Source: FEN-1219 sp963744305
GTDB lineage: Bacteria; Pseudomonadota; Gammaproteobacteria; Steroidobacterales; Rariloculaceae
Reading direction: 5' to 3'
Assembly (NCBI GenBank): GCA_963744305.1
Contig: CAVUTF010000036.1
Span: 103,658-167,657, forward strand
DNA: 64,000 nt
Shown: piece after piece, positions 56,617 through 64,000 of the stretch
Position numbering within the stretch: the first letter of the stretch is position 1
Layout of the letters: each line of letters begins with the position of its first letter
Program-made: the position numbers and the translations under genes
The notes under the pieces: model-generated
Seen by the model: only the letters and a program-made list of their open reading frames with translations
Told to the model about the DNA's origin: nothing
Database searches by the model: none

Positions 56617-57725
56617 TCATTGAGCCGGGATCGTGATCACGGGTGCTGCCCGTTCCGGCGACGAATCAGCGAGAGTGAACAGCAACTGACGATGGCGAAG
56701 GCCCGCTTCGATCGAAGGTCCGTGTCGTCGACATAGAACCACGCGTCGCGATAGCGCAGCGCGACATAGGTCACATCGGGCTTCTCGTGCGAGGAGAGAA
56801 GACGTGGAAGCCCGGCAGGCTAACGGAACTCGGGGCGTTCGCCGCGGGCGACGCTCGACCCTCGCGCACGTGCTCTGCAGGCACCACGGCTTGGCTCGCC
56901 ATGAGCTGGAGGATGTTCAAAGCGAGCGCGATTGAATCGCGATTTCGATCCCGCCCGAGGGGATGCGCCCGACCACCAAGGAAAACTCTGAGCTACCGGG
57001 TTCGAGTCGCAGCAACTCGCGGAGCTCGCGCGCAGCGACCGCAACGGCGGGCAGCCTGTTCTCATCGCTTAGCGCCAACAGCGTCGTACCGCCGCCGCTT
57101 GGGACGCGCTCGACGCGAATCGACATTGCCCCGGAATCCTGAAGCGCTCCCATCGACGCCCACCATTCCAGAGAAACCGCGGATCCGCCGGCACGAAAAC
57201 GCCGCCGAAACTCTGCTCGTTCGCAATACCGTTCATCGCACCGACACCCAGTCGAATGATAGTTTCGGCGATTCCAGCCGGCTCCGATCGCCAAGAACAG
57301 CGAAGTGGGCGGAATCGGTGTGATCATGTTGTTAATGAAGGTGCTGCTCGTTAGGGGTAACATAGGGAATCGTGGGCCTATCGGTGCACCGGCCCGCTCC
57401 GCTGAGCGAAACAGAATCCGTGCGGTCCATCGCGGACCGCGCGATTCCCGAGCCCTATGCTCGCCGACGTCTCGAGCGAATATCCGGCGACGATCGATCC
57501 GATATCGATGAAGATCGGGGGATCCGCGTAGCGTAACTTGACGATGTTGAGTAACGCCTGGCGCTTCCAGGACTCCGTGACGGCCGTGCTGTAGTCGATG
57601 CGATCAGCTTCGACCGTGTGCGGACCGATCGACTTGCAACCGCCGAGCGCGATCATTGCGGTCAGCGCGATAAGCGCGCCATGCATTCGCCGAGCGATTT
57701 GAATCGCTGCGGGCGCGGGGATCAT
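56617..57725 (-). CDS. exported lipoprotein of unknown function (frameshifted)
   Basis: About 370 residues in several frame pieces. MIPAPAAIQIARRMHGALIA leads into a lipobox LGGC (MIALGGCKSIGPHTVEADRI). Recognisable blocks: TESWKRQALLNIVKLRYADP, FIDIGSIVAGYSLETSASIG, and in other frames TFINNMITPIPPTSLFLAIG, DVTYVALRYRDAWFYVDDTD and LLFTLADSSPERAAPVITIP, ending AQ at TGA 56617. These recur in widespread proteobacterial lipoproteins with no assigned role. Breaks lie near 57400, 57220, 56930 and 56690. It is transcribed away from the FixJ-like regulator upstream, on the same strand. Confidence 0.62.
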
Positions 57726-57735
57726 ATGTGTTGTC

Positions 57736-58490
57736 TCAGACATTTCCGACTTGATTCTGTGCTGCGGCCGTCTTCGCACCGCACTTTCGGGATTCGCATC
57801 GAGCGTTTGTCACTGTTTCTAAGCGGTGGCCTGCCCGTCGTGCACTACGGCTGGTCTGTCCGAATAACACTGGGCGGGCAGCATCCCGAACGCGCTGCCC
57901 GACGCGAGCCAGCATCGCGACGGAGCGCACCGCCATTTTGCGCATTAGGCGAGCCCGATGGCACTTGACTGTCGTTTCCGCGATGCCGAGCGCGGAAGCG
58001 ATTTGCTTGTTCAATTTGCCGGCGAGCACGTGCTCAAAGACGTCGCGTTCCCGCTGAGTGTAGCCATGCTATGCGTCCCCGTATGGCGGCGACTCTCCGC
58101 TCGAGAGTAGGCGTGCCGCGCGACCGCTGCTTACAGCCCTGTCCATCGCATCGAGCAGGTCCCGTTGGTCGACAGGTTTCGTAAGAAAGTCGACGGCTCC
58201 GCCGCGCATGGCTCTCACGGATACCTTCACGTCATCGATGTCCGTGAAAAAACGATCGGAAACTCGACCTCAAGATCGGCCAGCGAGCGCTGAAGGTCGA
58301 GGCCACTCAACGCTGGCATTGACAGGCCTGAAAGCACGCAGTCGGGCGACAGCTCTGTGATCTCGGCGAGCAACGACTCCGCATCCGTATATTGCCGGAC
58401 ATCGAAACCGTGTCTCTCCAACAAGCGCGCCAAGTTAAGCAACATGCTGGGATCGTTATCGATGACCGCTATCGAAGGTTTCGCGAACAT
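57736..58490 (-). CDS. FixJ/LuxR-type response regulator with atypical receiver (frameshifted)
   Basis: About 250 residues. The receiver starts MFAKPSIAVIDNDPSMLLNL. The acidic pocket is present, but the phospho-Asp position in SPDCVLSGLSMPALSG is Gly55 rather than Asp (one base different, GGC for GAC). DFLTKPV supplies the conserved Lys in another frame. The C-terminal LuxR helix-turn-helix is HVLAGKLNKQIASALGIAET and TVKCHRARLMRKMAVRSVAM. Breaks lie near 58240 and 58075. Start ATG 58490 follows AGGAATTGGGA. The missing Asp would prevent normal phosphorylation unless it is a base error. Confidence 0.74.
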
Positions 58491-58674
58491 TCCCAATTCC
58501 TATCGCAGTGCCGCGGCGCCGCGCCGGCGTTCGTGCGTTGGCACTTTATTTCCTTCACGTTCCGTGCAACCGGTGGTGTAGCAGAAAGAGTTTATCGTTC
58601 TACTGCCGAGGGGTGCTGTTGAGGATCGACCGCGGCTCGCTGAGGGAATCAGCGCGTCGATCCGAGCACGGCGT

Positions 58675-60141
58675 TCAGTTGCCCCCTCTGTGCGGTGCCG
58701 CTACGGCTTCCATCACGCGGTCGAGATTGAAGCTGCCCGGTTTCTGGCGCAGCGGAACACGCGGAAGCTCTGCAGCCATCGACCTACGAAAGTGCCCGCC
58801 GGCGCGAACAAGTACATGTGCTCGATGAACCAGCGGCCGTAGTCCATGCCAACTTTGGAAGCTCGAATGGGTCCATACGCAAGTTAGTGAGTATAGGCGC
58901 GCGCAACTCTTCGAACGGATTGATAGACATGCAAGCCGTGCGCCGGTTTCTTTAGGATCGATTCGTCCAGCTATCGTAGCGGAGCGCGGCAACGCTGCCG
59001 TCGTCGGTCAAGTAGATGGAAGTCCCTGCGCGGCCACTTGGCCTCGCCCTTGAGCGCCGGCATCAGGTTGTAGCTGTCGAGGTGCACTTTGTAGTTGCGG
59101 CCGTTCGCCTTGTGCCCCTTGAGTAGCTCGTCCAAGACATCGCTCGCCCGCAGCGGCGAGGATCGTCGCGCACATGTCCTCGTGCGCACCGATATCGTTG
59201 ATGACCGTGCCGGGTTTGATGACGCTGGGCCAACGCATCACGCAGGGCACGCGTAACGCCCTCGAACGGCGTGTTCTTCTCGCCGCGGAAGATCGTAGTT
59301 CTGCCGTCGGGCCAGGCGAATACTTGTACTGTTGTCAGTGGAGTACATCACGATGGTGTTGTCGTGTAGCCCAAGCTCCTTGAGCTTGTCGAGCATCTCC
59401 CCGACCTGGCGATCGTGCTCCACCATGCCGTCGGCGTAGATCCCGAGACCCGTCTTGCCGGCGACACCTTCCTTCAGGTGCGTGAAGACGTGCATCTTGG
59501 TCGAGTTCCACCACATGAAGAACGGTTTGTCGGCTTCTGGCGCTGCATGAAGTCGATGGCTTTGGCGTTCACCTCTTCGTCGATGGTCTCCATGCGCTTC
59601 TTGGTGAAGGGCCCGGTGTCCTTGATGTCGCCTCCGGCGAAGCTATGCATTACGCCTCGCGGACCGAAGTTCTTCTTGAAGTCCTGGAAGTCGGCGGCCT
59701 TCGGAAAGTCCGGATGCTCCGGCTCCTCTTCAGCGTTCAAGTGGTAGAGGTTGCCGAAGAATTCGTCGAAGCCGTGGTTGGTCGGCAGCATCTCGTCGCG
59801 ATCGCCGAGGTGGTTCTTGCCGAATTGGCCTGTCACGTAACTGTGGTTCTTGAGCAGGCCCGCGATCGTCGGGTCCTCGACCTTCATTCCCTCGGGCGCA
59901 CCCGGCAGGCCTACCTTCGTGAGACCCGTGCGGATCGGCGACTGTCCCGTGATGAACGCCGCGCGGCCGGCGGTGCAGCTCTGTTGGCCGGACCAGTCCG
60001 TGAACAGCGCGCCCTCGCTCGCGATGCGGTCAGTGTTCGGCATCTTGTAGCCCATCATGCCGCGGTTGTAGGCGCTGATGTTGAACTCACCCATGTCATC
60101 GCCCACAAAATCAAAATGTTTGGTTTGGATGTCGTCTCCAT
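58675..60141 (-). CDS. arylsulfatase (type I sulfatase, CTAGR motif; frameshifted)
   Basis: About 490 residues. METTSKPNILILWGDDMGEF gives the N-terminal metal-binding Asp pair; one G is missing from a run (GGGG to GGG) so this frame breaks. FTDWSGQQSCTAGRAAFITG carries the formylglycine motif CxAxR at Cys56. Further blocks: LKNHSYVTGQFGKNHLGDRD, NHGFDEFFGNLYHLNAEEEP, KMHVFTHLKEGVAGKTGLGI, GEMLDKLKELGLHDNTIVMY and RPAL-type C-terminus GRWLQSFRVF. Three or more frameshifts follow. AAGGGA precedes the ATG. It would hydrolyse a sulfate ester; the maturase is not seen. Confidence 0.8.
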
Positions 60142-60260
60142 TCACCGTGTCCCTTGCGTATCGATTGAAACGAGGCGACGCCATGGTGATCCCGACTGAC
60201 ACCGACATCCACTGTCAGTTTTGACAGGATGGAGCGCTGATTCTGCGCGGCGACGCGCGA

Positions 60261-60590
60261 CTACTTGCGGGGAGTTACCAGACATGTCTTGACGGCGTAC
60301 TGCACAAGCTCGGCGCTAGTCTTGATGCCCAGGTGTTCCATGATGGCGTATTCTGAAACGCGATGGTGCGCGCGGTGAGATGCAGAATCTCCGCTGCTTC
60401 CTTCATCAGCTTTCCCTCGGCGAGCAACTGGAACACTTTGCGCTGCCGGGCTGAGAGCTTTTCCGCGGCAGGCGGGGCGGCTTCGTGTAGGAACACGCTG
60501 AGCGACTTGCCCCTCGTTATCAAAGGTGTGACGTAGGTTCGGCCGGATAAAGCGTATTCGACAGCAAGAGTCAGCTCGGCGGACGCGCAA
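60261..60590 (-). pseudogene. LuxR-type regulator, N-terminus truncated
   Basis: A C-terminal receiver tail (SAELTLAVEYALSGRTYVTP) and LuxR helix-turn-helix (KLSARQRKVFQLLAEGKLMK, EAAEILHLTARTIAF, YAIMEHLGIKTSAELVQYAV) remain, ending LVTPRK at TAG 60261. A frameshift lies near 60355. The N-terminal receiver is missing: just upstream the sequence becomes the small repeated gene (AAAGCRALAFRYREDAEKQK), so the regulator appears cut by recombination. Confidence 0.7.
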
Positions 60591-60602
60591 CTTTTGCTTC
60601 TC

Positions 60603-60653
60603 GGCGTCCTCTCGATACCGAAAGGCCAGCGCGCGGCAGCCGGCTGCGGCAAG
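60603..60653 (-). repeat. direct-repeat copy of small gene module (copy 1)
   Basis: 51 bases matching 62451-62501 with only three mismatches. On the minus strand they encode LAAAGCRALAFRYREDA. It joins directly to the truncated LuxR gene. Confidence 0.8.
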
Positions 60654-60659
60654 GTCGTC

Positions 60660-61280
60660 GGGAGAAGTTTCATCTGACCTACGTTGTCGGCTCGACTATG
60701 CGGCGGACGGCCTCGAGCAACTCTTGGCCCTAGTAACGGCGTGATAACCGGACACGCGCGACGAACAGCTTAGCCCTCGCTGCTTCCTCGGCGGAGAGTT
60801 CTTCAGCGCTCGGCGCTTTGCCCTGGGCGAGGGTGTTCTAACTCATTGTCTCGAGAGCCGCAAACTCGGCCTTCGCAGCCTCGTACATTGCGACTGCTTC
60901 CTCGTAGACCTGCTTGCCAATCAAATTCTTTTTGTGTTGGCATCGCGCGGTTTCCAATCCTGTCATGCTGCTCGCTGGACAGGGTCTTCAGCGATGAGGG
61001 GGCGCCAATGCGCGTACACATCGAGCGCGGTGACAGCACCCGACTCTTGTGAATGCGGACGCGGTTCAATCCGGTAAATCGCTTGGCGGATAAAGCCGTT
61101 GGCGGTCACTACCCACACAGGCTCGCCGTTGCAGGCACGCTGTCGACTGTTCGTCGACCAGCATCGCCGCGGCTCGGAGTGCCATCGTCGGTCAGCATTT
61201 CGATGACTTTCTTGTTATCGGACCACGACGATGCGCCAAGAAACGGCCTCGCGCGGCGGCCGTAGAGGCCAGGACCTCGG
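60660..61280 (-). other. accessory stretch with decayed coding fragments
   Basis: No intact gene. Minus-strand protein-like fragments occur in different frames: MTGLETARCQHKKNLIGKQV followed by YEEAVAMYEAAKAEFAALET (ATG near 60965), TLAQGKAPSAEELSAEEAAR, and WVVTANGFIRQAIYRIEPRP with ALDVYAHWRPLIAEDPVQRA. They resemble short hypothetical proteins of mobile regions; no identity is offered. Confidence 0.4.
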
Positions 61281-61289
61281 GTCGACCCC

Positions 61290-61694
61290 TCACTCGTCGT
61301 CAACCGAAGATCCTAGGTTTTCCCGAAGTAGGGCGATTGCGGCCTCAAGCTCCGCACAGGCCATCCATACGCCGCTCGGCAGACCCTTGCTCAATTCCTC
61401 GCACGTGAACCGGCGAACTGCGACGGCGCGCATGACCGTGTAGTAGCCTGCGTGCGCCAAGAACCCCTTGCACGTGCCGTCATAGACCACGTTGTCGCCG
61501 ATCTCGGCCCAGGCGTGCATGATCCAGCCGCTACGATGCCATGCACGAGCGTCGCGGTCGGATACTCGACACGAACCGGCCGGCGAGTTCATAGCAACGC
61601 TTGCAGCGTTTGGGTGCGCGGGCCGCCGGCACACGCGTTTGTTCGCCACCCTTTACGGCGCGAGCTTCATCGCGGCAGGGTTGATGGTGCTCAT
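61290..61694 (-). CDS. accessory-region hypothetical protein (frameshifted)
   Basis: About 135 residues across three frames: MSTINPAAMKLAP, RAPKRCKRCYELAGRFVS, EYPTATLVHGIV and SGWIMHAWAEIGDNVVYDGT, then CKGFLAHAGYYTVMRAVAVR and GVWMACAELEAAIALLRENL. The pattern 'cysteine-Tyr-Glu-Leu-Ala, TLVHGIV, HAWAEIGDNVVYD' occurs in short proteins of phage- or plasmid-like regions; the role is unknown to me. It probably carries two one-base errors. Confidence 0.45.
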
Positions 61695-61762
61695 CGTATT
61701 GCGGCGTCGTGGTCAGGGCCGGTGGGGCGCTCGAACGCGGCATCCCCGGGTTCTTCTTTTTG

Positions 61763-61990
61763 TCACTTCGACGACTCCCCCGGCGGCGAAGCGCGCTCCC
61801 GCTCGAAGTGCTCCGCGAGCCGCGTCGCGTGCTCTGCGGCCTTCAATGCGTTCGACTTGAGGATCGGATCGGTTGTCTGCTGGGCATCCTGGCGCCAGCG
61901 AAAAGCGAGCGCCCGGCAGCCCGCGGCGGCGAGCCCCAAACCCTTGGGCGCGGCGTCCCGCGCGGCATCGTCCGCAATCCTCGCAAGCAT
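61763..61990 (-). CDS. small helical protein, repeated family (copy 2)
   Basis: 75 codons from ATG 61990: MLARIADDAARDAAPKGLGL, AAAGCRALAFRWRQDAQQTT and a helical tail AAEHATRLAEHFERERASPP. Copies with the same core at 60603-60653 and within 62232-62570 show local duplication. The core AAGCRALAFRxRxDA is followed by charged residues. Function unknown. Confidence 0.55.
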   Translation of the reverse strand: MLARIADDAARDAAPKGLGLAAAGCRALAFRWRQDAQQTTDPILKSNALKAAEHATRLAEHFERERASPPGESSK

Positions 61991-62231
61991 GTCGGCGACG
62001 CGCTACCGCTGTACGTGGCCCAAGCGCGCAGAAAGAAACATGCGCACCCACCGGGGCTTGGCGTTGGGTCGCCCGAGAATGCTGGGCAGCGCCCCCTCCG
62101 CTAGTTGGATCGACTAACTGAGCTTCGGGCGCGGTGGCACGCGGCTCGCGCAGCTGCACCCGGTGCGCGATCGTAGGGACAGCCAGATCACGCCCACGAT
62201 TCAAGCCTACGACAGCGTCCATCTCGACGTC

Positions 62232-62570
62232 TCATTCCCGGCTTGCGTGTCGCCAATGCTGGCAGTGAATCAATCTTTCCAGAAGCCGTTGAATCGATCG
62301 CTCGCGAGTTCCGTGTAGCGCGTCGGTGGCCATGTTCCTGTGCCCTAAATACTGCTGAATCGCCCGCGTGTCGTGGCCGTCGTTCGCGAGCCGCTCTGCA
62401 TGCTCTGCTCGCGCCAACGAAGTCTCGACGAGCAGGTTCTTTTGCTTTTTGGCGTCCTCTCGATACCGAAAGGCGAGCGCCCGACAGCCGGCTGCGGCAA
62501 GCGCGAGGTCGTCGTCACTGACAGATACGCGACGCAACATCGCCGCAATCGTCGCAAGCATGCGGCGCAT
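62232..62570 (-). pseudogene. chimera: small repeated protein (copy 3) joined to tyrosine-recombinase C-terminus
   Basis: The first half reads ATIAAMLRRVSVSDDDLALA, AAGCRALAFRYREDAKKQKN and ARAEHAERLA. The frame then runs into NDGHDTRAIQQYLGHRN, the conserved C-terminal region of tyrosine recombinases. One base shift later the normal integrase end RYTELASDRFNGFWKD is present to TGA 62270-62272. The catalytic-domain start of the integrase is absent, so this is a remnant joined to another gene. Confidence 0.75.
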
Positions 62571-62671
62571 CGTCCATCTAGTAGTCGGGATGCTCTACTG
62601 CTGTATAGGGCCGATTCGCGCAGAAAAGAGAACCCCGGCACGAGGCCGAGCGTCGGAACGGCAGAGTTTGC

Positions 62672-62866
62672 TCACGTCAGCGTCACGAAATCCAGCTGGA
62701 AAAGATGATCCCCGTCGTGCCCTTGATGCAATCGACAACGGTAACGACTGTCAGGATTGTCGCCGAGTGCAGCGCCGCAGCGCGGTCGTGCGTTTGGTAT
62801 CGAACGGGCTTGCTCCCCGTCGTCCGAGTGGTTAGAGCGCTCGTCGCATCCCTTCTTGTTTTTCAT
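62672..62866 (-). CDS. small Cys/His protein (doubtful)
   Basis: 64 codons. CGAALGDNPDSRYRCRLHQG followed by HDGDHLFQLDF has the Cys/His spacing seen in small phage-like proteins. No RBS was identified. Kept because the Cys/His cluster is non-random; it may be noise. Confidence 0.35.
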   Translation of the reverse strand: MKNKKGCDERSNHSDDGEQARSIPNARPRCGAALGDNPDSRYRCRLHQGHDGDHLFQLDFVTLT

Positions 62867-63118
62867 GGATCCTCGTCCGCAGTTTCTAGGTCGGGCGCTT
62901 CACGCGGGGAATGATACTGCTCAGTCTCGTAACCGCGCCGTGATGAACGTCACCACATAATGCCGCCGACGAAACGGTGTTAGGGCGTTGGTGACGTGAG
63001 CGAACAAGACAAGGCTCCGATCGTTCGGCGAGCGCAAGAGCTTGCGAACTCCGGTATAAGGAAGGTTCGAGCCGCACAAGAAGGCCGAGCGACACTGGCA
63101 TCACGTCATCGCGACGTG

Positions 63119-64000
63119 CTAAGAAACGGCTGCGCACCCTACCGCATAGTTTCGTCCGGGCAGCGGCGCGATGTCCTTGACGAACGACGTGTGCCTGCGC
63201 GCTTCTTGGTCCCCGAGATTGCTGGCGTTGAGAAACAGATCGAGCTCCATGCCGCGAGACGTTTCGATGAGCCAGCGGAAATCCGCGTTGACCATGTTGT
63301 AGCCTGCGGTCGGCGTCTCGAACGGCGCGACGTTCTCCTGCTCGTCGTAACGAGTCGCCTCGAGCCCCGCGAAGAGGCGCTCAGTGTGATACTGAATGCG
63401 CGCGCCGTAGCGCAGCGGCGGAATGCGCGGCAGGTCCTCGCCGCTCGCGAGCTCCGCGCGGACGAGATCGGTGAACAAGCGCAGGTCGAACTCGCCGCGT
63501 TCCGTCTTCGCGATCGGGGCGAGCACTTCGGCTTCTATGCCGACGAAGTCGGCGTCCTGCTGTATGTATGCGAAGACCGGCAGGTCGTCGACCGGATCAA
63601 CGACGCCCGTGTCCTGCAGGAAGATGAAGTCGTCGTACTGGGTGACGAAGCCGGTCACGCTCCATTCGACGGGCCGGCCGACTCCGCGCAGACCTATGTC
63701 GAGGTGAGTGGCCGTCTCCTTCTTGAGATTGGGATCGCCCACCTGGATCGAGCCGGTCGCAAGATGCGGGCCGTCCGAGTACAGCTCCTCGGCGACGGCA
63801 GGCGCTCGGAAATCCCGACGTTCACGACGAACGCATAACCGTCTTCGGCGAACGTCCGGATCGCCGCGAACGATGCGCTGCCCGCCGTGTCGTCGAACCC
63901 GGGAAGATCAGTGGACGGCGTATGCTCCTGCGTCTCGATGCGTCCGCCGAACGAAAGCCCCCAGGGCTGCAGATCGAGATCCTCGAGCACAAACACGCCA
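63119..64000 (-). CDS. TonB-dependent receptor, C-terminal part (frameshifted, runs off right edge)
   Basis: The barrel part of an outer-membrane receptor. Blocks: GFDDTAGSASFAAIRTFAED, GYAFVVNVGISERLP, KKETATHLDIGLRGVGRPVE, FIFLQDTGVVDPVDDLPVFA, RLFTDLVRAELASGEDLPRI, GLEATRYDEQENVAPFETPT and NMVNADFRWLIETSRGMELD, then NASNLGDQEARRHTSFVKDI and PGRNYAVG. The frame breaks near 63770. The end is unclear: TAG 63119 gives NYAVGCAAVS, while one extra G would give VGVRSRF, the usual Phe end. A zinc/copper- or siderophore-type receptor is possible. The N-terminus lies outside the window. Confidence 0.78.

Noticed and set aside
60261..62570. Complete integron or genomic island
   Set aside because: Only an integrase C-terminal fragment and duplicated small frames are present; no attC-like array or intact recombinase was seen.
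1..64000. tRNA, rRNA or CRISPR array
   Set aside because: I looked for GGTTCGA-type T-arms with paired acceptor ends, rRNA-like blocks and regular direct repeats and found none.

Overview
The window is a 64-kb stretch of a high-GC Gram-negative chromosome. Three TonB-dependent receptor or outer-membrane beta-barrel genes, periplasmic multihaem cytochromes, PQQ-dependent dehydrogenases, DUF6152 proteins, sigma-54-type promoters and a Dha/aldolase cluster suggest an environmental gammaproteobacterium of the Steroidobacter/Woeseia type. That placement is an inference from gene content; no rRNA or tRNA gene was seen. About half of the protein genes are broken by single-base insertions or deletions. 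Several are repaired by changing one base in a short homopolymer, and reading frames often return to the original phase. I therefore read most breaks as sequence or assembly errors and give whole-gene spans.

0-8.4 kb: a truncated MEDS histidine kinase, rhodanese, HtrA protease, small stress-like proteins, a SYLF lipid-binding protein, a CHASE8 hybrid kinase, a REC-GGDEF diguanylate cyclase, an NTF2-like protein and an EF-hand protein. Six near-perfect sigma-54 (-24/-12) promoters sit 36-81 bases before six of these genes, which suggests one RpoN regulon. 8.6-14.2 kb: RhlE helicase, then class II aldolase, HAD phosphatase, DhaL, DhaK and a phosphoglycolate-phosphatase-like gene (triose or ketose metabolism). 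14.3-17.4 kb: a DUF6152 cluster with a metallo-beta-lactamase-fold enzyme. 17.4-30.6 kb: spermidine-synthase-like membrane protein, a large TonB receptor, a PQQ dehydrogenase lipoprotein, an EamA transporter, YceI, and a DUF6152 fusion protein. 30.6-36.5 kb: an ECF sigma/DGPF/VOC/DoxX group, then an MHS transporter and a soluble PQQ sugar dehydrogenase.

36.5-50.5 kb holds the most distinctive region. On the minus strand are a Trm112-methyltransferase fusion and three exported proteins, two with a CXXCH haem motif and one with a LamG domain. Divergent from them, on the plus strand, are a polytopic membrane protein, a ~21-haem cytochrome, a ~9-haem cytochrome, a SPOR/TPR/beta-barrel outer-membrane protein and a lipoprotein. 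These five could form an envelope-spanning electron conduit.

50.6-60.2 kb: a TolB-like membrane regulator, a SARP-hydrolase fusion, another DUF6152 pair, a FixJ-type regulator with an atypical receiver, and an arylsulfatase. 60.2-62.9 kb is an accessory patch with a truncated LuxR regulator, a tyrosine-recombinase remnant and three diverged copies of a small gene. A TonB receptor runs off the right edge. A palindromic repeat built on GGGGTCAGGCAC occurs four times (12.4, 13.7, 27.7 and 31.1 kb), once inside a coding region and once spanning a start codon.
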